This document shows positions 8,017-14,860 of a DNA stretch of 64,000 bases, piece after piece. Made by a program: the position numbers and the translations under genes. How positions within the stretch are numbered: the stretch's first letter is position 1; every line of letters starts with the position of its first letter. The notes beneath the pieces are model-generated. The model made no database searches, was not told where the DNA came from, and saw nothing but the letters and a program-made list of their open reading frames with translations. The DNA comes from Gordonibacter urolithinfaciens (GTDB lineage: Bacteria > Actinomycetota > Coriobacteriia > Coriobacteriales > Eggerthellaceae): contig NZ_LT900217.1 in NCBI RefSeq assembly GCF_900199375.1, positions 372,001 through 436,000 on the forward strand. The letters run 5' to 3'.

Positions 8017-9195
8017 TCAGCCCTTCCGCCACACCGTCTTGTCGACGACGCCGGCGTAGGACTGGACGATCCTCACGACCTTCGCCGACACGTTCTCGTC
8101 GGCGTAGTCGGGCACCTGGATGCCGCCGTCGCCGGCCTCCTCGAGGGCGACGGCCGTGCGCACGGCCTGCAGGAGGCCCCGCTCGTCGATGCCGGCCAGG
8201 ACGAAGCAGGCCTTCTCGAGGGCCTCGGGGCGCTCGGTGGAGGTGCGCACGCACACCGCCGGGAAGGGCCTGCCGATCGAGGCGAAGAAGGACGACTCCT
8301 CGGGCAGCGTCCCCGAGTCGGAGACGACGCAGTACGCGCTCGACTGCAGCTTGTTGTAGTCGTGGAAGCCCAGCGGCTCGTGCATGCGCACGAGGGGGTG
8401 CAGCGCGAGGCCGGCCTCGGCGAGCCTCTTGCGGCTGCGCGGATGGCAGGAGTAGAGGATCGGCATGCCGTAGCGCTCCGCGAGCGCGTTCACGGCGCCG
8501 AAGAGCGAGCGCAGGCTCGCCGCGTCGTCGATGTTCTCCTCGCGGTGGGCGGAGAGGAGCATGTAGCGCTTGGGCTCGAGGCCGAGCCCGCCCAGGATGC
8601 CGCTCGCGTCGATCCTCGGGAGGTTCGCGCGCAGGACCTCGGCCATGGGGCTGCCGGTCACGAAGGTGCGCTCGGGGGCGCATCCGCATTCGGCGAGGTA
8701 CCGTCTAGCGTGCTCGGAGTAGGCGAGGTTGACGTCCGATATGATGTCGACGATGCGCCTGTTCGTCTCCTCTGGGAGCCTCTCGTCCTTGCAGCGGTTG
8801 CCCGCCTCCATGTGGAAGATGGGGATGTGCAGGCGCTTGGCGGGGATGACCGACAGGCACGAGTTCGTGTCGCCGAGGACCAGGAGCGCGTCGGGGCGGA
8901 CGGCGGCCATGAGCTTGTAGCTCGCGTCGACTATGGCACCGATCGTCTCGCCGAGGTCCTCCCCCGCCGCGTCCAGGTAGACGTCCGCGTCTCCGAGCTC
9001 GAGGTCGCGGAAGAACACGCCGTTGAGCGAGTAGTCGTAGTTCTGCCCCGTGTGCGCGAGCAGGCAGTCGAAGTGCTCGCGGCACTTCTTGACGACCTCG
9101 GACAGGCGGATGACCTCGGGGCGCGTGCCCACGATCACGAGCAGCCTGAGGCGGCCGTCGTTCTTGAAGGAGACGTCGGAGAAGTCCGTCCTCAT
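8017..9195 (-). CDS. capG: UDP-N-acetylglucosamine 2-epimerase family, CapG/FnlC-type (UDP-L-FucNAc synthesis)
   Basis: A 392-residue WecB-like epimerase. Start ATG 9195 with GGAGGTG upstream overlaps capF by 4 bases. Family features include IVGTRPEVIRL near the N-terminus, HTGQNYD, LVLGDTNSCL, HMEAGNRC followed by LPEETNRRIVD, LLSAHREENID and SDSGTLPEESS. After CapE and CapF it would catalyse the final C2 epimerisation to UDP-L-FucNAc. The order capE-capF-capG is exactly that of Staphylococcus aureus cap5/cap8 and Pseudomonas wbjBCD, which makes the FucNAc pathway assignment strong. Confidence 0.9.
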   Translation of the reverse strand: MRTDFSDVSFKNDGRLRLLVIVGTRPEVIRLSEVVKKCREHFDCLLAHTGQNYDYSLNGVFFRDLELGDADVYLDAAGEDLGETIGAIVDASYKLMAAVRPDALLVLGDTNSCLSVIPAKRLHIPIFHMEAGNRCKDERLPEETNRRIVDIISDVNLAYSEHARRYLAECGCAPERTFVTGSPMAEVLRANLPRIDASGILGGLGLEPKRYMLLSAHREENIDDAASLRSLFGAVNALAERYGMPILYSCHPRSRKRLAEAGLALHPLVRMHEPLGFHDYNKLQSSAYCVVSDSGTLPEESSFFASIGRPFPAVCVRTSTERPEALEKACFVLAGIDERGLLQAVRTAVALEEAGDGGIQVPDYADENVSAKVVRIVQSYAGVVDKTVWRKG

Positions 9196-10388
9196 CGATC
9201 CACCTCCTCGCAGAACGTGTCGGGGTCCTCGGGGTCGAAGGGCTCGTTGGCCCACATGAGGGTCACGAGGTCGCGCTCGGCCGAGAGGTTCTCGATGCAG
9301 TGGGTCATGCCCGGCGCCATCTCCACGACCTCGGGGCGCTCGCCGGAAACACGGTGCTCCACGGTCGGAAAAGGCCTCCCCTCCTCGTCGAGGCCCACGC
9401 GGCGCAGGCGGATCGACGCCTCGCCGGAGACGACGAGGAACTTCTCCCACTTCATGCAGTGCCAGTGGTTGCCCTTGGTCACGCCGGGCTTGGAGACGTT
9501 CACGGACACCTGGCCGCAGTCGAGGGTGCGCAGGACCTCGCAGAAGGAGCCGCGCTCGTCGGACTTGGGGTCGAGGGGGTACGAGAGGCGTTCGGGCTCG
9601 TAGTACGAAAGGAACGTCGAGTGGAGCTTCTTGGAGAAGGAGCCCTCCGACTGGTCGGGGACGACGAGGGTGGCGCGCGAGTCCCGGAACGACTCGAGCA
9701 GGGCCACGATCTCCCCGAGGGTGGCCCTGTCGGTCGGGCCGGCATGGCAGAGGCCGTCGTCGCCGCGGGACTCGTTCCCGAGCAGGGCCTCGAGCATCTC
9801 GGCGACGAGGTCGTCGACGTGCAGGAGCTCCAGCTCCGTCGAGGGGTCGTCGACCCTCACGGGAAGCCCGCGCGCGACGTTGTGGCAGAACGTGGCCACG
9901 GCGGAGTTGTAGTTCGGGCGGCACCACTTGCCGTAGAGGTTCGGGAAGCGGTAGACGAGCACCTTCGCGCCGGTGCGCTCGGAGTGGTCGCGGAACAGCT
10001 CCTCCCCCGCGAGCTTGGACCTACCGTACTCGCTTCCGGCGTAGCGGCCCTCCAGCGACGCCTGCGCGGAGGAGGCGAGCATGACCGGGCACGCGTTGCC
10101 GCAGCGCTCCAGCAGGCCCAGGAGCTCGGAGGCGAACCCGAGGTTGCCCTCCATGAACTCGGCGGGGTCCTCGGGCCGGTTCACGCCGGCGAGGTTGAAG
10201 ACGAAGTCGGCCCCCGTGCACCACGCTTCTAGGTCCTCGGGGGAAGAGTCGCGGTCGCACTCCCAGACCTCCAGCGGCAGCAGCGGAGCGTAGCGCAGCC
10301 GGCGGTCCTTCCCGTCGCGGATCGCCTTCAGGCTCTCGCAGAGGTTGCGGCCCACGAAGCCCTTGGCGCCGGTCACGAGCACCCTCAC
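9192..10388 (-). CDS. capF: CapF-type UDP-sugar reductase/epimerase with C-terminal cupin domain
   Basis: A 398-residue two-domain protein starting at a GTG (10388) that overlaps the capE stop (GTGA). The N-terminal SDR half has the dinucleotide motif VTGAKGFVGRN and an FNLAGVNRPEDP segment. The C-terminal third is a cupin with HWHCMKWEKFLVVSG and HCIENLS, giving the metal-binding histidines. In S. aureus CapF the cupin epimerises the CapE product at C3 and the SDR half reduces C4, yielding the L-talose derivative for CapG. Length is close to known CapF proteins. Confidence 0.9.
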   Translation of the reverse strand: MRVLVTGAKGFVGRNLCESLKAIRDGKDRRLRYAPLLPLEVWECDRDSSPEDLEAWCTGADFVFNLAGVNRPEDPAEFMEGNLGFASELLGLLERCGNACPVMLASSAQASLEGRYAGSEYGRSKLAGEELFRDHSERTGAKVLVYRFPNLYGKWCRPNYNSAVATFCHNVARGLPVRVDDPSTELELLHVDDLVAEMLEALLGNESRGDDGLCHAGPTDRATLGEIVALLESFRDSRATLVVPDQSEGSFSKKLHSTFLSYYEPERLSYPLDPKSDERGSFCEVLRTLDCGQVSVNVSKPGVTKGNHWHCMKWEKFLVVSGEASIRLRRVGLDEEGRPFPTVEHRVSGERPEVVEMAPGMTHCIENLSAERDLVTLMWANEPFDPEDPDTFCEEVDR

Positions 10389-11428
10389 AGCAGGTCCCCC
10401 TTCCGCCCGGCGAGCGCCTCGCGAACGTAGGAGGCGGTCGCGATCTTCCCCACGGTACCGGCCACGTCGAGCCGCTCGGTGTTGTGGGAGGTGTAGGACT
10501 CGTCGGCCTGGGTGCGCACGTTGCCCACGGTGAACCTGTCGTAGTTGAGGTCGCGCGTGTCGGCCCTCACGCGGAAGTACTCCCCCATGTCCTCGGCCCG
10601 GAGGCGCTCCTCGCGCGTCATGAGCGTCTCGAAGAGCTTCTCGCCGTGACGGGTGCCGATGACCTTGGTGCCCGTGCGCCCGAAGAGCTCCTGCACGGCC
10701 TCGGCGAGGTCGCCCACCGTGGCGGCGGGCGCCTTCTGGATGAAGAGGTCCCCCGGCTCGGCGTGCCCGAAGGCGAAGAGCACCAGGTCGACCGCCTCGT
10801 CGAGGTTCATGAGGAACCGCGTCATGGCCGGGTCGGTGACCGTGACGGGCCGCCCGGCGCGGATCTGGTCGATGAACAGCGGTATGACCGACCCGCGGCT
10901 GCACATGACGTTGCCGTAGCGGGTGCAGCAGATGGTGGTCCGGCCCGCGCCGTTGCGGGCGTTGGCGTAGATGATCTTCTCCATCATGGCCTTGGAGGTG
11001 CCCATGGCGTTGATGGGGTAGGCGGCCTTGTCGGTGGAGAGGCACACGACCTTCTGCACGCCCTCGTCGATGGCGGCGTGGAGCACGTTGTCGGTGCCGA
11101 CCACGTTGGTCTTCACGGCCTCCATCGGGAAGAACTCGCAGGAGGGCACCTGCTTGAGCGCCGCGGCGTGGAACACGTAGTCGACCCCGCGCATCGCGTC
11201 GCGGACGCTGCGCTCGTCGCGCACGTCTCCAATGAGGAAGCGCACCTTCGCGGCGAGCCCGGGGTCGCGCTCCTGCAGGCGGTGGCGCATGTCGTCCTGC
11301 TTCTTCTCGTCGCGGCTGAACACGCGCACCTCGCCCACGTCCGAGCCGACGAAGTGGTCGAGCACGGTGGAGCCGAAGCTGCCCGTGCCGCCGGTTATCA
11401 TGAGGGTCCTGCCTTCCATTGCCCGCAT
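10385..11428 (-). CDS. capE: UDP-N-acetylglucosamine 4,6-dehydratase/5-epimerase, CapE/WbjB type
   Basis: A 347-residue extended SDR. It shows ITGGTGSFGSTV near the N-terminus, FSRDEKKQDDMRH, HAAALKQVPSCEFFPMEAVK, STDKAAYPINAMGTSKAMME with the YxxxK-equivalent lysine, and RYGNVMCSRGSVIPLF, all diagnostic of the inverting CapE/FlaA1 family. It would convert UDP-GlcNAc to the 4-keto-6-deoxy-L-arabino sugar, the first step to UDP-L-FucNAc. The ATG directly abuts the TAG of the upstream transferase, indicating translational coupling. A second ATG three codons later is an alternative start. Confidence 0.92.
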   Translation of the reverse strand: MRAMEGRTLMITGGTGSFGSTVLDHFVGSDVGEVRVFSRDEKKQDDMRHRLQERDPGLAAKVRFLIGDVRDERSVRDAMRGVDYVFHAAALKQVPSCEFFPMEAVKTNVVGTDNVLHAAIDEGVQKVVCLSTDKAAYPINAMGTSKAMMEKIIYANARNGAGRTTICCTRYGNVMCSRGSVIPLFIDQIRAGRPVTVTDPAMTRFLMNLDEAVDLVLFAFGHAEPGDLFIQKAPAATVGDLAEAVQELFGRTGTKVIGTRHGEKLFETLMTREERLRAEDMGEYFRVRADTRDLNYDRFTVGNVRTQADESYTSHNTERLDVAGTVGKIATASYVREALAGRKGDLL

Positions 11429-12196
11429 CTAAGAGATCCTTTTCTTCCCTGTCGCCGCGTAGTAGACGAACTTCGTGTTGGTGACGGCGTAGCGCTCGAA
11501 CAGCCGACTGGGCTCCTGGACAAGGCGGTAGAGCCACTCGAGCCCCGCCCGCTGCATCCAGCCTGGAGCCTCCGGCACCACCCCGGCCAGGATGTTGAAC
11601 GCGCCGCCGACGCCGGCCATGAGGCAGCGCGTTCTGCCCTCGAGGCGCGCGCAGAGCGCCTCCTGGCGCGGGGCCCCGATGCCGACCCAGAGGAAGTCCG
11701 CGCCGGAGGCGTCCACGCGCTCCGCGAGCTCCCCCACCTCCTCGTCGGAGATCTCCCGGAAAACCGAGGGCTCGGCGCCGACGACCCGAACCCGCGGATA
11801 GTCCCGCCCGAGGGCGGCCGCCAAGAGCCCGAGGTTCTCCGGCGTGCTACCGTAAAAGTAATGGGACCAACCGTGCGACGGCGATCGCTCGAGCAGGGCC
11901 CGCAGCAAGTCGGGGCCGGTCACGCGGCCCATCGAGGGCTCGCTCCTGCGCCCGATTACGGAGAGGGGCTTGCCGTCTGGCAGGGACATCAGCGATCCCG
12001 CCTGCACCTCGAAGTACGCCGGGTCGTCGTGGGCCATGACCGTGGTGTGGGCGTTGGAGAGGCAGAGGTAGCTCCCCCGGATCGCGTCGAGGTTCTCCTC
12101 GACGAAGCGAACGCACCCCTCGAGGTCGACCGCCGTGATGGGCACGCCGATGACCGGCACGCGCGGCGGGGCCTGGACGCAGGGCTCGGCAGCCAC
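11429..12196 (-). CDS. WecG/TagA/CpsF family glycosyltransferase (GT26)
   Basis: A 255-residue GT26 protein with GTG start directly following the stop of the initiating transferase (TAGGTG). Family landmarks: SNAHTTVMAHDDP with the T and D residues, LPDGKPLSVIGRR, YGSTPENLGLLAAAL, and FLWVGIGAPRQE near the C-terminus, then GVGGAFNILAG. GT26 enzymes such as TagA and WecG transfer a HexNAc or ManNAcA residue onto an undecaprenyl-linked first sugar. This is the expected second step after the initiating phosphoglycosyl transferase encoded immediately upstream. Confidence 0.88.
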   Translation of the reverse strand: MAAEPCVQAPPRVPVIGVPITAVDLEGCVRFVEENLDAIRGSYLCLSNAHTTVMAHDDPAYFEVQAGSLMSLPDGKPLSVIGRRSEPSMGRVTGPDLLRALLERSPSHGWSHYFYGSTPENLGLLAAALGRDYPRVRVVGAEPSVFREISDEEVGELAERVDASGADFLWVGIGAPRQEALCARLEGRTRCLMAGVGGAFNILAGVVPEAPGWMQRAGLEWLYRLVQEPSRLFERYAVTNTKFVYYAATGKKRIS

Positions 12197-12993
12197 CTAG
12201 CACGCTCCCTTGCCGGTGAACACGACGGCCACCGTCTTGAAGATCACCTTGAAGTCGGTCAGCACGCCGCGCTCCTCGATGTACTTGAGGTCGAGGTCCA
12301 CCATGTCGTCGAAGGTCGTGTCGCTGCGGCCGCTCACCTGCCAGTAGCCGGTGAGGCCGGGCTTCACGGAGAGACGGCGCATGGCGCGCTCGTCGTACTG
12401 GGCGACCTCGGAGGGCAAGGGCGGCCTCGGACCTACGCAGGAGAGCTGGCCCAGCAGGCAGTTCACGAACTGGGGGAGCTCGTCGATGGAGTGCTTGCGG
12501 ATGAAGCGGCCGATGCGGGTCACGCGGGGGTCGTCCTTGATCTTGAAGAGCGGGCCGTCGGCCTCGTTCAGGTCCTTGAGGTCGGCCAGGCGCTCGTCGG
12601 CGTCCTTGTGCATGCTCCTGAACTTGTACATGTCGAACGTCTCCACCTCGCCGCTTTTGCCGATGCGGCCCACGCGCTTCTGGGAGTAGATGGGACACCC
12701 CGGACTCTCTAGGCGGATCGCCAGGCACAGCAGGAGCGAGGGCGCCAGCAGCACGGCTATCACGCAGAGAGAGAGCACTATGTCGAACGCCCTCTTCGCA
12801 AAGCGGTACGCGAGCCGTGCATCGTCGCACACATGCCCAACACGTGCTTCAGCATCTTTCGCCCCGGTCGCCGTCTCGCACAACGGAGCGTCTGCGTCGA
12901 GAGCCAACTCGCCTATCTGGTTCGGTTCTTGCACGAAGCTGCGACCGTAGCGGTCAGCACCCCCCCCCCCGTCGGAAGGTCCAGGTGCCTCAC
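12197..12993 (-). CDS. initiating sugar phosphate transferase (WbaP/CpsE type), out of frame at a G11 tract: probable phase-variable gene in OFF state
   Basis: The conserved part is a monotopic phosphoglycosyl transferase. KRAFDIVLSL starts the re-entrant membrane helix, then KRVGRIGKSGEVETFDMYKFRS, the acidic DADERL, CVGPRPPLPSE and RLSVKPGLTGYWQVSGRSD. It would load the first sugar phosphate onto undecaprenyl phosphate. The best start is a GTG at 12993 overlapping the antiterminator stop (GTGA) with GAGGAAG in front. Eleven codons later a G11 run shifts the frame, giving a 26-residue peptide. Nine or twelve G would restore a 264-265 residue protein. A GTG at 12934 could give 245 residues but has no ribosome site. 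Confidence 0.8.
12960..12970 (-). repeat. poly-G tract (G11 on coding strand) near the 5' end of the initiating transferase gene
   Basis: Eleven C on the plus strand, read as G11. It begins 20 bases past the antiterminator stop and lies within the first dozen codons of the transferase when the coupled GTG start is used. Tract length decides the reading frame: multiples of three keep it open. Confidence 0.9.
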
Positions 12994-13502
12994 GCGGTCT
13001 TCCTCACAACTTCCAGGCCAACGCTTGCCGGGACGGTGCGGCCGAAGAGGGTGACGTCGAGGTAGGCGCGGCGCTTGTGGCGGTCGATCTTGCGGATGTC
13101 GCCCTCGAGGCCCATGAGGGGACCGCGCGTCACCGTGACCTTGTCGCCTGTGATGTAGCCCTCGCTCATGCGGACGATGTGCTCGCCGTCCATGAACGAC
13201 AGGAACCAGTCCTGCTCCTTCTTCGTCAGCGGGAAGAACGAGTTCTCCTCGTTGCCCAGCAGGCGGATGGGCAGGGGCACGCGCAGAAGCTCCTTGTTGA
13301 GCTCCTCGGCATCGCCTGTGACGAAGAACAGGTAGCCGGGGAACAGCAGGCGCCTCACTAGCTTCCACTCGCCGCGGACGCGCCACATGGTCTCGTACTC
13401 GGGCATGAAGCACTCCTCGAGCACGTCCGGGGACACCAGGCGAAGGCAGAGGTCGCGCGTCGCGGACTCGCGTCCCGCCTGCACCTGCGCCACGTACCAC
13501 AT
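12990..13502 (-). CDS. NusG-family specialised antiterminator (LoaP/UpxY/RfaH type)
   Basis: A 170-residue NusG paralogue. The N-terminal NGN domain begins WYVAQVQAGRES and contains FPGYLFFV (residues about 54-61). The C-terminal KOW motif is GDKVTVTRGPLMGLEGDI (about 130-147). It is the first gene of a 12-kb polysaccharide operon, where RfaH, UpxY and LoaP proteins act. They bind RNA polymerase at the operon leader and prevent premature termination along long operons. SD AAGGGG precedes the ATG. The coupled overlap with the initiating transferase suggests the two are made together. It is probably not the housekeeping NusG, which normally lies by secE and rplK. Confidence 0.88.
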   Translation of the reverse strand: MWYVAQVQAGRESATRDLCLRLVSPDVLEECFMPEYETMWRVRGEWKLVRRLLFPGYLFFVTGDAEELNKELLRVPLPIRLLGNEENSFFPLTKKEQDWFLSFMDGEHIVRMSEGYITGDKVTVTRGPLMGLEGDIRKIDRHKRRAYLDVTLFGRTVPASVGLEVVRKTA

Positions 13503-13532
13503 CGCCAGCCCCTTTCCCGCCGCGTCGATGCT

Positions 13533-13635
13533 CCGCCAAAAGAAAAGAGGATGAACAGCTGCATGCTTCTGCTTTCCCGACCCATGGCCGCGAGAGAGAT
13601 CGCCTGCACCTATTCATCCTCTTGTCGATCGGCGG
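13533..13635 (-). promoter_or_regulatory. leader hairpin upstream of the polysaccharide operon
   Basis: In the 5' leader of the antiterminator gene two perfect 11-base arms face each other (TTCATCCTCTT at 13613-13623 and AAGAGGATGAA at 13545-13555), enclosed by CCGCC/GGCGG (13631-13635, 13533-13537). On the minus-strand RNA the 3' arm is followed by TTCTTTT. It resembles an attenuator or a LoaP-type RNA target, but the long loop (about 57 nt) makes a simple intrinsic terminator uncertain. Confidence 0.5.
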
Positions 13636-13686
13636 AACGCGCTTAGCGACGATTACGCCATCTCAAGATATGTAAGTTGCCTCGAT

Positions 13687-13790
13687 GTTGCTTTTATACA
13701 ACAACGAGGAGCCAAAGAAAGGCGCCTCGCGCCCTTCGAATGGTCAACGATTGGGCAATGTTGTATATAGTCCGTTGTTATACATACAAC
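13687..13790. promoter_or_regulatory. AT-rich promoter island with repeated GTTGT/ACAAC operator-like motifs
   Basis: Between the polysaccharide operon (minus) and the XRE gene (plus) the composition turns AT-rich and carries dyads with GTTGT and ACAAC arms: GTTG...CAACAAC at about 13687-13705, GTTGTATA at 13760 and GTTGTTATACATACAAC at 13774-13790. A fourth, GTTGTATAAAAACAAC, lies just past the XRE gene at 14093-14108. The pattern fits operators of the intervening XRE protein and divergent promoters. Binding is inferred. Confidence 0.5.
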
Positions 13791-13809
13791 ACGCCCGTAG
13801 TCTTCGTTC

Positions 13810-14046
13810 ATGCGAAACTTACTGCAAACAAAAGTCGGGTTGCGGATCAAGGACCTGCGCGCCGCCGCCGGGCTAAGCCAGGAGCGGTTCGCCCTGAAGA
13901 TCGGCATGGACCGCACCTATCTTGCCTCCATCGAAGTCGGCGGGCGCAACGTCACGCTGCAGAACCTCGCCAAAATCGCCAACGGCTTCGACATGACCTT
14001 GTCGGAGTTCTTCGAGGGCATCCCCCGCATCGATCCCCGCGAGTAG
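13810..14046 (+). CDS. XRE-family (Cro/C1) helix-turn-helix regulator
   Basis: A 78-residue protein that is almost entirely one HTH_3 domain: GLRIKDLRAAAGLSQERFA at residues 10-28, the turn and recognition helix KIGMDRTYLASIEVGGRN at about 30-47, then TLQNLAKIANGFDMTLSEFF. It stands alone between the polysaccharide operon and a downstream gene and is flanked on both sides by GTTGT/ACAAC dyads, so it may autoregulate and act on the operon's promoter. A close paralogue lies at 44103-44342 (GLRIKDLREERGLSQ). It is not a full phage repressor because no C-terminal protease domain is present. Confidence 0.85.
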   Translation: MRNLLQTKVGLRIKDLRAAAGLSQERFALKIGMDRTYLASIEVGGRNVTLQNLAKIANGFDMTLSEFFEGIPRIDPRE

Positions 14047-14275
14047 AGGCCCGCGATGCTTTCCGCACCCGGCATGTCGATTATAACCTATAGTTGTATA
14101 AAAACAACAATTGAGTAACAGGATGCCGGGAGAACGGCGCGAAACGCGCGGCTCCGCTGGGGCGAGGCGCTAATCCGCGGGCATCCCCAGGCCAGCCGAT
14201 CCCATGCTATGCCGTCGGAGAGAGAACCGCGGCGGCCACCCGGATCGGAGCAGCCCGATTGGAAAGGAAGGACCC

Positions 14276-14761
14276 ATGCCGAAGGACCACGACCGCAAGA
14301 CGAACGCGCTGCGCGAGCTGGACGCGGCGTGCGTGCCGTACGAGGCGCGGTTCTTCACCTGTCCCGAGGCGCTCTCGGGCATGGAGGTGGCGAACCTTCT
14401 GGGCCTCGAGGCCGACCGCGTGTTCAAGACGCTCGTCACGCAGGCCAAGTCGGGCGGGCACTACGTGTTCATGATTCCCGTGGCATGCGAGCTGGACCTG
14501 AAGAAGGCCGCCCTGGCCGTGGGCGAGAAGGCCGTGGCCATGCTCCCTGCGCGCGAGCTGCTTCCGCTCACCGGCTACGTGCACGGCGGCTGCTCGCCCA
14601 TCGGCATGAGGCGCCCCCTCCCCACCGTCATCGACGAGACGGCGGACCTCTTCGACCGCATCGCGTTCTCGGGCGGGCGCCTGGGCTGCCAGGTGGAGAT
14701 GGCGCCCGACGACCTGGCGCGCGTCGTGCCGCTCGTGCGCGCCGACCTGACGGTGGCGTGA
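14276..14761 (+). CDS. ybaK: YbaK/EbsC family Cys-tRNA(Pro) deacylase
   Basis: A 161-residue YbaK-type editing protein. The ATG follows GGAAAGGAAGGA. It has KTNALRELDAACVPYEAR at the N-terminus, FKTLVTQAKSGGHYVFMIPV with the conserved lysine, LDLKKAALAVGEKAVAM, GGCSPIGMRR and FSGGRLGCQVEMAP, in family order and at family length (E. coli YbaK is 159). These proteins hydrolyse Cys-tRNA(Pro) formed by misacylating ProRS in the cytoplasm. Upstream in-frame extension lacks a ribosome site. Stands alone; a hairpin follows before the convergent L,D-transpeptidase gene. Confidence 0.9.
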   Translation: MPKDHDRKTNALRELDAACVPYEARFFTCPEALSGMEVANLLGLEADRVFKTLVTQAKSGGHYVFMIPVACELDLKKAALAVGEKAVAMLPARELLPLTGYVHGGCSPIGMRRPLPTVIDETADLFDRIAFSGGRLGCQVEMAPDDLARVVPLVRADLTVA

Positions 14762-14827
14762 GGGCGGGCGCGCCATGGGCCGCCCCGATCACGGTCCCCG
14801 TGCGAAAGGATCCCGACAGCGGGCGGC

Positions 14828-14851
14828 CCTGCCGACCGAAAGGCCGGCAGG
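14828..14851. terminator. hairpin between convergent genes
   Basis: CCTGCCGACC-GAAA-GGCCGGCAGG forms a 10-bp stem with one mismatch and a GAAA loop, placed between the ends of the YbaK gene (plus) and the L,D-transpeptidase gene (minus). There is no U tract, so it may only stabilise or weakly terminate. Confidence 0.4.
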
Positions 14852-14860
14852 CGAGGCATC

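Noticed and set aside
9196-9927. Extension of capG upstream to 9927
   Set aside because: It reads the capF gene in another frame; the conserved epimerase begins at ATG 9195 with its own ribosome site.
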